Positions 52,608 through 60,598 of a stretch of DNA of 64,000 bases are shown here, in pieces. Source of the stretch: CANDOC01 sp965261725 (GTDB lineage: Bacteria > Pseudomonadota > Gammaproteobacteria > Pseudomonadales > Endozoicomonadaceae); NCBI GenBank assembly GCA_965261725.1, contig CBDHDU010000002.1:124001-188000 (forward strand), read 5' to 3'. The position numbers were made by a program, and so were the translations under genes. The notes beneath the pieces were generated by a model. It was given only the letters and a program-made list of their open reading frames with translations. It did not search any database and was not told the origin of the DNA. Each line of letters begins with the position of its first letter. Within the stretch, counting starts at the first letter, position 1.

Positions 52608-52927
52608 GCGGTAATCTCGGCGTAAAGAACACCATCTTTGACCTGTAGTGGCACAGCTGTCAATGACTGACCAGCGCAGGGGCCTGCGATACACTCACCG
52701 CTTTCTATCAGAAACTCGGCACCGTGATTGGCGCATAAGATTAACCGCTGTTCTCTATCGAGGAATTCATCGGGCGCCCACTCGAGAGGAATGCCAATGT
52801 GTGGGCAACTGTTATAGTAACCGTAAAATTTGCCATCTTTATGGATTATCAGAACATTATAGTTATTACCATTAAATCCCTTGGCGCCGGGATCCTGAAT
52901 ATCTTGCACATTACAGAGTTGAATCAT
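52604..52927 (-). CDS. Rieske [2Fe-2S] ferredoxin-like protein
   Basis: A 107-residue soluble Rieske domain. The cluster ligands are C-x-H in NSCPHIGIPLEW and C-x2-H in LCANHGAEFLIESG. It resembles the small stand-alone Rieske proteins (NirD/BphF-like) that serve as electron carriers. A glycine-rich closing GPCAGQSLTAVPL is typical. Its stop overlaps the sfsA start by 4 nt, so the two are translated together, although no functional link is known. Confidence 0.9.
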   Translation of the reverse strand: MIQLCNVQDIQDPGAKGFNGNNYNVLIIHKDGKFYGYYNSCPHIGIPLEWAPDEFLDREQRLILCANHGAEFLIESGECIAGPCAGQSLTAVPLQVKDGVLYAEITA

Positions 52928-52945
52928 ACTTGTTTCATTATTCTT

Positions 52946-54634
52946 CTATGGAGAGTCAGGAAAAATACCATGTTTTTCTCTGACTGCATTGATAAATTTT
53001 AAAACTTGCTTAATGGTTGGTCTGTTCTTTGGCGTGTCTCTTAGCATATAAGTACACAGTGCTAACATGTGGACAGAAGGGGAGTATTTTTCAGAAACTT
53101 TGGGGTAGTGTCGTCCAGCGATAGATGTGGGTTTAAGTGATTTCCAGCCGTGTTCAAGCTGATCCAGGTGAGCAATAACATGTTCTTTGAAGCTGGTTTG
53201 TTTGAGTAATGCAAGTAGCATGGTAAAGGATGGGTCGTCGAAATCCAGTTGTGATCTGATTTCTGTTTTGTAAATGCTCTCGACACCCAATAGCATGGCG
53301 AATACTTTGCCAAGCCAATAAATAATTCCTTCTGGTGGGAATGTATGTAACTCATGTGATGATGTTGAATCTACATACGAAAGCATTTGTTGTGATAAAT
53401 CTTCTGAACCTGTCGACTTGAGAAGGCGAAGATCCATCGGGCGCAAAAAAACAGGTCTTGATTGATGATACAAACCAAATTGGGAAAGCTTTGGTTCGGT
53501 AATAAACCCATAGCCTTCATGCTGAATTTCGCAGATGCACTGTGCAAGCGAAAGTCCAAGGATGACTAAAGCCCTGTCATTCAAACGCTGGCCTCCAAGC
53601 CTTCGAAAGGGATGTTCCTGTCCAATCGTTTTTTCGAGGATACGAGGCTCTTGTTCATTCCGGGCGATGATTAACTCTGCAAGTCCGTGAGGAGCAGAGG
53701 GTAGTACGACCAGTCCCGGTCGATAAGAACCGTTTTCTATCGCATAATAGGCAACATCAGGAAGCTGCTCGTCATAGCCCCTTAGCTTTTGAGCGGTTTC
53801 AGAAATATTGGCTACTACTACAGAACCCGCAGCGCTCAGTTTGGCGATAACCAGAACGGGTACGGTTTTAGTGCTCAAAAAACCGGATTCGGCAACTTGA
53901 GCAGAGGGATCTGAGCTGTCTGAAATATCAAATGCCAGCTCTACAGTGTGCCCATCAGAAGAAATCGTATATTTTTTTAGAGTATAGCGATATTCCGCAT
54001 CCCCTTCTGTGGGTATTGTGACATCCTGTGTAAGCCCCGGTTTTACTGACTTTGAGGATGAAAGCTGGCTGATATCCAGATACCTTTCGCCTCCAGCCAG
54101 AGCGACTGCTGCGACAGTGTCCCGAAGGTACTCTGACTCACAAGTATTAAAAGTATATATTTTTTGATTACCATTTAAGACTCGGATACATTGTTCTCGC
54201 ACAAATGGTGTCTTTTGTATTTTATCAGGTAGGGAAAACGATTGCAGGGTCACTGCTGTTGCGGTTGTTGTGGTTGTTACCACTGAAAAAGTTGATTGCA
54301 GTGAGTCGTTTGACCCTGATCGGTGCATGCTTTTTTTTCGTGAAACAATGCTTCCAATATTTAAAAAACCTACCTTCTGTGCTGCTTTTCTCATGGCTTT
54401 AAATTTACCTTTCCCTTTCCCTTTCCCTTTCCCTTTTAAGGTGCCTTGATCACCTTCATAAATGCTGGCGGTCTCAGCTGGGTAATGTTGCTCAGTTTTT
54501 CGGGATGGCTTCGTGAAAGTGACATGGTCATCATCAGAGCCTGACCCATCCATGGCACTTGTATTTTCGGGAATAGCAAAGCCCAGTAGAGCAAGTGCAA
54601 ATGGTAAAAGTAACATTTGTTGTTTAGTTGGCAT
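52946..54634 (-). CDS. Exported protein with a degenerate eukaryotic-like kinase domain (pseudokinase candidate)
   Basis: A 562-residue protein. Signal peptide MPTKQQMLLLPFALALLGFA, then an acidic/Ser-rich stretch, a tandem Gly-Lys repeat (TLKGKGKGKGKGKFKAM), and a Thr-rich run (VVTTTTTATAV). The last about 200 residues read like a protein-kinase C-lobe: LAQCICEIQHEGYGFI where the catalytic loop is expected, PVFLRPMDLRLL in place of DFG, FPPEG (E435) for APE, YWLGKVFAMLLGV for helix F, and DTPKNRPTIKQVLKFI for the closing helix. The HRD and DFG aspartates are not visible, so catalysis is doubtful. Location and host-type fold suggest a secreted effector or envelope protein. It is unlike its housekeeping neighbours in codon use. 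Confidence 0.6.
   Translation of the reverse strand: MPTKQQMLLLPFALALLGFAIPENTSAMDGSGSDDDHVTFTKPSRKTEQHYPAETASIYEGDQGTLKGKGKGKGKGKFKAMRKAAQKVGFLNIGSIVSRKKSMHRSGSNDSLQSTFSVVTTTTTATAVTLQSFSLPDKIQKTPFVREQCIRVLNGNQKIYTFNTCESEYLRDTVAAVALAGGERYLDISQLSSSKSVKPGLTQDVTIPTEGDAEYRYTLKKYTISSDGHTVELAFDISDSSDPSAQVAESGFLSTKTVPVLVIAKLSAAGSVVVANISETAQKLRGYDEQLPDVAYYAIENGSYRPGLVVLPSAPHGLAELIIARNEQEPRILEKTIGQEHPFRRLGGQRLNDRALVILGLSLAQCICEIQHEGYGFITEPKLSQFGLYHQSRPVFLRPMDLRLLKSTGSEDLSQQMLSYVDSTSSHELHTFPPEGIIYWLGKVFAMLLGVESIYKTEIRSQLDFDDPSFTMLLALLKQTSFKEHVIAHLDQLEHGWKSLKPTSIAGRHYPKVSEKYSPSVHMLALCTYMLRDTPKNRPTIKQVLKFINAVREKHGIFPDSP
54408..54437 (-). repeat. Hexanucleotide repeat encoding Gly-Lys units
   Basis: tttccc is repeated four times exactly (54410-54433) with partial units on both sides; on the coding strand it gives GGGAAA steps that encode alternating Gly and Lys. 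Because the unit is 6 nt, slippage would change repeat length but not the frame. Confidence 0.85.
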
Positions 54635-55078
54635 GGTGGCAAGTTTCTGCTTTGTTTAATGATGTTTAAAAAATGTATTACAACAAAATTAGCTGCTTGT
54701 TATCAGAAAAGGGAACTGCCATAAGTTTTTTTAGTTAACTGGGCGTATTAAAGTATTGAATGGTTAAAAATCATTAAAAATTGGTAATTTGAGTGGCATC
54801 TCTAACCCTTAAGATGCTTGTTGCCCGTATCACCGCCTGGTAAGGTTATGTCGCCCATTTTCTGGCAGCCATACAGGAAAGATTGCGTGAACGATACCGA
54901 CCAACCTCCGAGTACGAACTCGGGAAGCGAAATGACTCGCTAACGGTTTTCTTGCGCATACCTGCCGGGAACCGTTCTGGCGTCCCGGGAAAATACCTTC
55001 CTTATTTTGCTTCCACAGCAAACCAGATACATCACCATCTTTAACTGGTGTATTGCTGGTTATTAAAATCCGAGCTGT
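54635..55078. other. Non-coding 444-nt stretch; hairpin-rich from about 54790
   Basis: The first 150 nt are A+T rich with runs of T and A, plausible promoter sequence for the minus-strand gene. From about 54790 the composition changes and three stable inverted repeats follow: CCGAGT-acga-ACTCGG near 54908-54923, AGCGA-N6-TCGCT near 54928-54943, and CCGGGA-N12-TCCCGG near 54966-54989. A 63-codon minus frame (54830-55021) has no ribosome binding site and no recognised homology. It ends where the mgtE remnant begins, so it may be a dispersed repeat or deletion scar. Confidence 0.5.
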
Positions 55079-55504
55079 GTGCCTGTTGTCGCAGCGGCAG
55101 GCGGTAATACCGGTTCTCAGGCGGCAACACTGGTGATCCGTGCTTTGGCAACGGGAGAAATAAAAACCGGTAATTGGCTACAGGTGATGTGGAAAGAGTT
55201 CCGCATTGCGTTGGTGATTGCGGCAGTACTGTGTGCAGTAATTATTGCCCGTGTTGAACTGTTCAGTGCCGGAGTTGTGTTACCGGCAGGGATCGAGCTG
55301 GATCATATTGCCATTGCTATTGGTATTGCACTGGCTGTTCAGGTTGTTTTATCCTCCGTTGTTGGCGGATTACTACCGTTACTGGCGCGTGCCTGTCGGC
55401 TTGATCCGGCAGTGTTGGTCAGCCCGGTACTGGCTTCCGTTGTCGATATATCCGAGATGCTGATTTACTTCTTTACTTTGACCCGTTTGCTGGGAATTGG
55501 CTGA
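55079..55504 (+). pseudogene. MgtE magnesium transporter remnant (C-terminal membrane part only)
   Basis: The 141 residues match the end of MgtE: MPVVAAAGGNTGSQAATLVIRAL, the Mg2+-pore region, followed by three to four membrane segments and LASVVDISEMLIYFFTLTRLL. A full MgtE has about 450 residues with N-domain, CBS pair and five helices; here the N-domain, CBS domains and first helices are missing. The frame is closed by a TAA five codons upstream of the GTG, and there is no Shine-Dalgarno. It looks like the 3' remnant of a gene cut by a deletion or insertion. Confidence 0.82.
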
Positions 55505-55505
55505 A

Positions 55506-55526
55506 CGCATCTCTTCTAAAGATGCG
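55506..55526. terminator. Hairpin between convergent mgtE remnant and 153-aa gene
   Basis: Stem CGCATCT / AGATGCG with a 7-nt loop that contains the minus-strand stop codon. No T-run is present, so termination is uncertain. Confidence 0.4.
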
Positions 55527-55977
55527 AACGCCCCATCTTGCTTTTGGGCAGTTTGCGTCTTTTCTTCGCCTCTGCAGCGCGGGGATAAAGTGTTTGATAT
55601 AGCTTCTGGAAGCTCTCTATGTACTCATGAGTCTTTGCTGATGCTTCCGGAAACTGCTGCTGATAGAGCTGCTCCAGAGATGGTTCTTCACCGCCTTTCT
55701 GTTCTAGCTGGCTGATGGCTTCGTTAAATTTATCCTGTAGCTGTTGTTCATCAGGCATTAACGATTTCAGCTGTGCATGAGTGTTGTCTACTTTTGATAG
55801 CTGCTGTAAGACCGAATCGGGGTCAACACCCGGTTCCAGTTTGACCCCGATTGAGCGTGAGGTAACAACTTCTGACTCAAACCCAAGCAGTGTGCCCAGC
55901 TGGTTTACCTCACGAATATGCTGCTCAAGTTGCTTTTTGACTTCGGGCTCCAGTTTGAATTTTGCTGATGTTTCCAT
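55516..55977 (-). CDS. Unknown 153-aa protein coupled to the amphipathic-repeat protein
   Basis: A charged, soluble, mostly helical protein without signal peptide. The first half includes VKKQLEQHIREVNQLGTLL and a beta-like SEVVTSRSIGVKLEPGV; the second half is Gln/Glu-rich (MPDEQQLQDKFNEAISQLE) and the end is basic (KKRRKLPKSKMGR). Its ATG follows the upstream stop directly (TAAATG) and has no Shine-Dalgarno, so it is probably translated only by coupling, in stoichiometry with the repeat protein. Size and pairing resemble a dedicated chaperone or partner of a secreted protein (inference). No family was recognised. Confidence 0.65.
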   Translation of the reverse strand: METSAKFKLEPEVKKQLEQHIREVNQLGTLLGFESEVVTSRSIGVKLEPGVDPDSVLQQLSKVDNTHAQLKSLMPDEQQLQDKFNEAISQLEQKGGEEPSLEQLYQQQFPEASAKTHEYIESFQKLYQTLYPRAAEAKKRRKLPKSKMGRSHL

Positions 55978-57975
55978 TTAAAAGAGACTCTTGAAGAATT
56001 TTTTGGCTTTCCTGCCGAAGTCCTGGGCGCCTTTTTTTACTTTGTTACCAAAGTCTTCAAAGCCGTTTTTGACCTTGTTGCCAAAGTTATTGAAGCCATC
56101 TTTTCCAAAGTCATCAAAAAACTTTTTGACTGGTTTGGCAACAGCAACAATCTTCTGACCTACATTTTGCCCCCAGGCTTTTACTTTAGAGCCAACTGTC
56201 TGAAAAGCGCCGGATATTTTTTGGCCTGCATTATGCCATCCTTGCTTAATTGCATTTCCGGCATTCTGAAAGGCTGTTCTTGTCTTGTCCCCGAACCTGT
56301 CGAAGGCATTACCGACTTTTTTGAAACCGCCGACAATTTTTGAACCCCAACTACCAATTTCACTGGTAACCTTGCCCCAGCCTTTTTTGATCTCTCCTCC
56401 CCAGCGCTGAAACTCATTTCTTGTCGCCGTAAATCCTTTATTTATTTGGGAGCCCCATCGCTGGAATTCGTTTTTTGCGCTATTCCAGCCGTCATTTATT
56501 TTGCTTCCCCAGCGCTGGAGTTCATCGGTGGCTTTCCCCCAGCCTTTTTGTATTTCACCTCCCCAGCGTTTAAATTCATTACGTGCGGTATCGAGCCCTA
56601 CGTTAATTTTCCGGCCCCAGTCCTGAACAGTACCTTTGAAATCTTTTACGCCTTTATTGATTTTCTGGCCAATTCCCTCAAATTTTTTCTGAATGTTTTT
56701 ACCCCATTGAGCAATATCGAGCCCGGCTTTAATCGAGCCCTGTGCTACTTTTTTTCCTACGAAAAAACCGATCACTCCCTGAGTTAGTGGCTTTGTGGTA
56801 GAAAAGATAGTCCTGGCCTGATCCATTGTGTTTGTAGCTGTTTTGGCAATATCTTTTGCACCCTGCTCAATATTCTCGCTTTCTCTGGTTATCTTCTGAC
56901 CCGTATCGGAAAATGCTTGCTGAACCTTTTGCCCGGCAGAGGCCGTCTGGCTTACTGTGGTTTTGACTGTTCGCTCGGGTGTACCTATACGTTTATTTAT
57001 ATCTTGCAACTGGCGTTCAACATTTTTACCCAGTTGCTCAAGCTTTTCGTTGGTCTTGGCCAGAGTCTGCCTGACTGATTCGGCTTTTTCGGGATCTACC
57101 GCCTGCTTCCCGACATTCGCAAAATTTTTATTTATCGTGTCAAATTGTTGTTTGAATTCCTGCAGTGCTTGCTGGACCTGCTTTTGTGAATGCTTTTCGA
57201 GTTTTTTAACTGACTGCTCTGCTGTTTTCAGTCGATCACTGATGAGTGTTTGTGTTTCATTGATACCGTCCCTGATTGACTTAGCCAGTGTGGTAGCATC
57301 CTGACTGGTCTTATTCATGACTTCTGTAGAAAATTGTGTGACTTTGGTGTGCTGTGCCCCCCATTGCTTAAATTCGGCAGCTGCCTTTTGGTAGCCCTTT
57401 CTGACACTATCTCCAGCCGCCTTGAAATCCTTTTGTATCTGTTGGCTTACTGCGTTTGCTACTGTTTGAGTCGCTGTTCCGTCTCCAACCGCTTTAGCAA
57501 AAATACCGCCCATACCTTTATTAAATTCGTTTCCCGCAACCATCATTCCTGATGCGGCTTTTTGTCCGGCATCCAGCATTCCAGCCTGAATTGTCTGGCT
57601 GGCATTGCTCATATTCTTGCCTGCATTTGTAAATGCAGTACTCAGTGAGTCTCCTACTAAATTTCCTGTATTACCAAAGTGATCTCCCATTCGGTGGAGC
57701 CCACCTTCCAATTGTTTAACTTGTTGGGGAGTCGCAGCTTTGACTTGAGATACTGCTGTTGCAGAGGAGGCTCCGGCGAAAGTAGCCCCTTTCAATGCTT
57801 TAGACAGTTGGGTGGAGAGACTATCAAACCTGAATTGCATCACCTGGTTCAGGCTGCGACCAAAAGCGCTGGTTTTTTGGCGCAGCGCCGTGAACTGTTG
57901 TGATTCCTGTGTACGTTGGGTTTGATCCAGCGCACCGGTGCCGGTCACTCCCTGTGTATTTGGCCTGATTTCCAT
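55978..57975 (-). CDS. Amphipathic 11-/18-residue repeat protein, function unknown
   Basis: A 665-residue, Lys/Gln/Gly/Ala-rich protein without signal peptide or membrane helices. Residues about 112-155 are four consecutive 11-mers each ending in Met (STAFTNAGKNM, SNASQTIQAGM, LDAGQKAASGM, MVAGNEFNKGM). Residues about 464-571 are six consecutive 18-mers of the type ARNEFKRWGGEIQKGWGK, with Trp-Gly at fixed positions. 11-mers follow again (GNAIKQGWHNA, GQKISGAFQTV, GSKVKAWGQNV), then a Phe-Gly/Lys-rich tail (DFGNKVKNGFEDFG). The middle is coiled-coil (LEQLGKNVERQLQDINKRI). Periods of 11 and 18 residues suit long amphipathic helices that bind lipid surfaces. No family recognised; a secreted effector or membrane-coating protein is possible. 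The ribosome binding site is weak. Confidence 0.75.
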   Translation of the reverse strand: MEIRPNTQGVTGTGALDQTQRTQESQQFTALRQKTSAFGRSLNQVMQFRFDSLSTQLSKALKGATFAGASSATAVSQVKAATPQQVKQLEGGLHRMGDHFGNTGNLVGDSLSTAFTNAGKNMSNASQTIQAGMLDAGQKAASGMMVAGNEFNKGMGGIFAKAVGDGTATQTVANAVSQQIQKDFKAAGDSVRKGYQKAAAEFKQWGAQHTKVTQFSTEVMNKTSQDATTLAKSIRDGINETQTLISDRLKTAEQSVKKLEKHSQKQVQQALQEFKQQFDTINKNFANVGKQAVDPEKAESVRQTLAKTNEKLEQLGKNVERQLQDINKRIGTPERTVKTTVSQTASAGQKVQQAFSDTGQKITRESENIEQGAKDIAKTATNTMDQARTIFSTTKPLTQGVIGFFVGKKVAQGSIKAGLDIAQWGKNIQKKFEGIGQKINKGVKDFKGTVQDWGRKINVGLDTARNEFKRWGGEIQKGWGKATDELQRWGSKINDGWNSAKNEFQRWGSQINKGFTATRNEFQRWGGEIKKGWGKVTSEIGSWGSKIVGGFKKVGNAFDRFGDKTRTAFQNAGNAIKQGWHNAGQKISGAFQTVGSKVKAWGQNVGQKIVAVAKPVKKFFDDFGKDGFNNFGNKVKNGFEDFGNKVKKGAQDFGRKAKKFFKSLF

Positions 57976-58066
57976 ATCGTGCCGGGGTCAATGCCCGTTT
58001 AGTTTATTGAGAACAGCTAATTATAAAGTTTAGCTATATATGACAATCATGGTGGGAAGATAAAGA

Positions 58067-58108
58067 GCCGCCCTCAGGATGGGTTTTGCAGGGAGGGCTG
58101 GGGGCGGC
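58067..58108 (-). terminator. Probable terminator of the heme receptor gene
   Basis: On the minus strand GCCGCCC pairs with GGGCGGC across a 28-nt loop, followed by TCTTTATCTT; an inner GCCCTC/GAGGGC pairing is an alternative. It lies 63 nt beyond the receptor stop codon. Confidence 0.5.
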
Positions 58109-58170
58109 ATAAACAGGTTGTGGATATTTGAGGCCGACAGTCTGGGGCTGCCGGTCTCAAGAGGTTGCTA

Positions 58171-60318
58171 TCAGAATACCCACTTGGCGCTGACAGAGAC
58201 GTTACGACCCGGCTGGGTGTAACGATCCAGACCTGCATAATCGCTGGTGCGGCCGCGGACATCTTCCCAGACCCAGTACTTCTTATCGGTCAGGTTGAAC
58301 AGACCGGCGCGCAGGGTCAGGTCTTCAACTGGCTTGTAGTAGGCGGTCAGGTCAACGATGCCGTAACCGGGAGAAGCAAAGTCGTTGCTGTCGCTGATAT
58401 CAGATTTTTTCTTTTCCTGTACCAGTGTCAGAATCGCTTCACTGCCCCAGATTTCTGCCGGGTCGTCATAAGCCAGACCGATAACACCTTTAAGTGGGGC
58501 AACGCTATCGAGCGGCTTGTTGTCTTCTTTGTTTTCACCATCTGCCCAGGCAATGCTGGTGCGCAGGGATGTACCGGTGGGTGCGTCCATGGCTTCATCA
58601 AGGAACAGTTGGCCACGGAACTCGATGCCCTTAATGCGGGCTTTGGCTATGTTCTGTTTCTGGGTAGTACTTGTATTTTGATCGACGGTGACAGTATCAA
58701 TGAAGTTTTTGTATTTGTTGTAGAACGACGCGATCTCAAAGCTGCCCAGCCGATTATTGCCACGCAGCCCAAGTTCAAATGAGTTGCTTTCTTCTGGTTT
58801 CAGGTCTGGGTTTGCCAAATGACCGTAGGTAGGGGCTCGACGTGAATAGTATACCTCAGAGTAGCTGGGAGCTTTAAAGCCTTGGCTAAGTTGGGCAAAC
58901 ACAGATAGATCGGGAGTGAATTTATATACTGTGCCCAGACGTCCGGTGACTTTGCTGTCCTTCAGTTTTTTGGCAGGTGTCCCCCCCGCCATTGTGGAAG
59001 GGTCATATTCAAAACTGTCATAGCGAACGCCGGGTGTTACTGTCAGCTTTTCTGAAAGCTGAATATCATCCTGAATAAACAGACCGTATTTGCTTACGTC
59101 AACTGTCGGAATATAGCTTTTGTCTGTTGATGTGTTGTTATCCAGATCGTTTTCAATATTTTTGTTTTTGACATCACTGCGGTTAGCGTTCAGACCATAG
59201 ATGACATGGTGGTCAAACCCTGCCAGTGAAAGCTCTTTATCAAACTGGGCGCCTAGCTGATAACCTTCCTCTGAATAATCATAAGCCATCAGGCGATTGT
59301 TCAGTGGAATAACGATTGTACCAAAGTCCGCATCATAGGCTGGCATTCGGGTTTGCATATCCGTTTCTGTCTTCTGCCAGTCCAGCTGCCAGCGCATTTT
59401 GTCAAACAGAGTCAGACCCGCCTCCCATTCATGGAAGATGCCCACACGAGCTCGAGTCTTTTCATCCTTACCGGTTACGCCATCCGGTGACATAGACATG
59501 GGTTTGGCATCGGTCTTTGAGTTATGAAATTCACCGGTCAAGCCAATACGGTGCGCATCATTAAGTTGATACTGGGCTTTTGCCAGCCAGTTGTTCAGGC
59601 CGGTATCCAGAGGGTTCGCTTCTCCACGACCCGCGCCGTAAATATCAGCACCGCTATGAGTTTCCGTTTCTTTATGGTCGCGGCGGGTATAGATCAGCAA
59701 TGTTTCCAGATCACCGGTACGATTGGCGAGAGAAAGTGTTTCGGTGTAACCCTTGTCGGCACTGTCATATCCGGCCTTGATGGATGCGTGGCTGTCGTCA
59801 CCGGTAGATTTTTTCAGCAGGTCAGCAGGATCTTTTGTTTGGAAGGCGACGATGCCGCCCAGTGCTTCACTGCCGTATAAACTGGAAGCAGGGCCTTTGA
59901 CTATTTCGACAGCTTTTAGGGTTTCGAGATCGACAAAGTTACGTTTGGAGGTAAGGAAGTCACCACCAGGATTAAATTCCTGCGCCTGATCAACACCGTC
60001 AATCATGATTTTGACGCGGTTTTCATCCATGCCACGAATGTTGAAGCTGCTGGGGCCAGCACGACCATGTCCCTGTACTTCTACACCGGGTTCATAGCGC
60101 ACCAGGTCTTTAATGTTTTTAGCCTGCTCTTTTTCGATTTGTTCACTGTCGATAACGGTTACGCTACCCGCAATATCTTCGATTGCTTTTTCAGTACGTG
60201 CCGCAGTGACAGTAACCTGATTCAGCATCGTTGTTTGTTGAGGTGCGGATTCTTCAGCCTGTACCAGTGTGGCGGACACAGCCATCACGGCAATTGCCAG
60301 TCTGCTTCGAGTGAACAT
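58171..60318 (-). CDS. hmuR: TonB-dependent heme/hemoglobin outer-membrane receptor
   Basis: A 715-residue outer-membrane receptor with a signal peptide (MFTRSRLAIAVMAVSATLVQA). The TonB box region is NQVTVTAART. The plug domain contains SSFNIRGMDENRVKIMIDGV and VEIVKGPASSLYGSEALGG; the beta-barrel contains LSQGFKAPSYSEVYY, the NPDLKPEESNSFELGLRG motif typical of heme/hemoglobin receptors, and a terminal aromatic SVSAKWVF. It is divergent from tonB-exbBD-hmuTU, so heme is the likely ligand. It should be iron-regulated; the shared intergenic region has a Fur-like box near the far end. Confidence 0.92.
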   Translation of the reverse strand: MFTRSRLAIAVMAVSATLVQAEESAPQQTTMLNQVTVTAARTEKAIEDIAGSVTVIDSEQIEKEQAKNIKDLVRYEPGVEVQGHGRAGPSSFNIRGMDENRVKIMIDGVDQAQEFNPGGDFLTSKRNFVDLETLKAVEIVKGPASSLYGSEALGGIVAFQTKDPADLLKKSTGDDSHASIKAGYDSADKGYTETLSLANRTGDLETLLIYTRRDHKETETHSGADIYGAGRGEANPLDTGLNNWLAKAQYQLNDAHRIGLTGEFHNSKTDAKPMSMSPDGVTGKDEKTRARVGIFHEWEAGLTLFDKMRWQLDWQKTETDMQTRMPAYDADFGTIVIPLNNRLMAYDYSEEGYQLGAQFDKELSLAGFDHHVIYGLNANRSDVKNKNIENDLDNNTSTDKSYIPTVDVSKYGLFIQDDIQLSEKLTVTPGVRYDSFEYDPSTMAGGTPAKKLKDSKVTGRLGTVYKFTPDLSVFAQLSQGFKAPSYSEVYYSRRAPTYGHLANPDLKPEESNSFELGLRGNNRLGSFEIASFYNKYKNFIDTVTVDQNTSTTQKQNIAKARIKGIEFRGQLFLDEAMDAPTGTSLRTSIAWADGENKEDNKPLDSVAPLKGVIGLAYDDPAEIWGSEAILTLVQEKKKSDISDSNDFASPGYGIVDLTAYYKPVEDLTLRAGLFNLTDKKYWVWEDVRGRTSDYAGLDRYTQPGRNVSVSAKWVF

Positions 60319-60511
60319 TGTTATAGCCTGCGTGTTATGTGTTTGTGTTGTTCTTCTATGACTTACGACAGAGCAGGAATAATACAGATCGCATATAACA
60401 GTATTTTTCCTGATTTGCTTCTGTGAGTGATAAGCGATCTCTGCGTGTCACGAACCCCTTATTTTCTGGCCTCAAGGCAGCTATGAACGAGCTTTTAGCG
60501 CTGCCGTGCCA

Positions 60512-60539
60512 TTGACATTCGGGTGTCAATATAGATAAT
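60512..60539 (+). promoter_or_regulatory. Sigma-70 promoter of the tonB-exbB-exbD-hmuTU operon
   Basis: TTGACA (60512-60517), 16-nt spacer, GATAAT (60534-60539). The -35 region is part of an inverted repeat TTGACA-N6-TGTCAA (60512-60529), which might also be an operator. The predicted start point near 60546 is just before the Fur-like box. Confidence 0.7.
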
Positions 60540-60550
60540 TGAACTCACAA

Positions 60551-60569
60551 ATGCAAATCATTATCATTT
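60551..60569 (+). promoter_or_regulatory. Fur-like box
   Basis: atgcaaatcattatcattt matches the 19-bp consensus GATAATGATAATCATTATC best in its right-hand part (AATCATTATCATT). It is placed just downstream of the promoter start point, where Fur binding would block transcription when iron is plentiful. Confidence 0.7.
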
Positions 60570-60598
60570 AGTTTGTTGTTAGGTGTTAAGTATCAGTG

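Noticed and set aside
52608..52694. Longer sfsA reading frame starting at 52694
   Set aside because: The extension overlaps the Rieske gene and does not match the SfsA N-terminus, which begins at GTG 52607.
54830..55021. 63-codon minus-strand frame in the hairpin-rich stretch
   Set aside because: No ribosome binding site and overlaps three inverted repeats; treated as part of a non-coding element, though repeated copies elsewhere would deserve a check.
54790..55078. Magnesium riboswitch (M-box or mgtA-type leader) before mgtE
   Set aside because: Hairpins are present, but the conserved M-box core sequences are not seen, and the gene behind it is only a 3' remnant.
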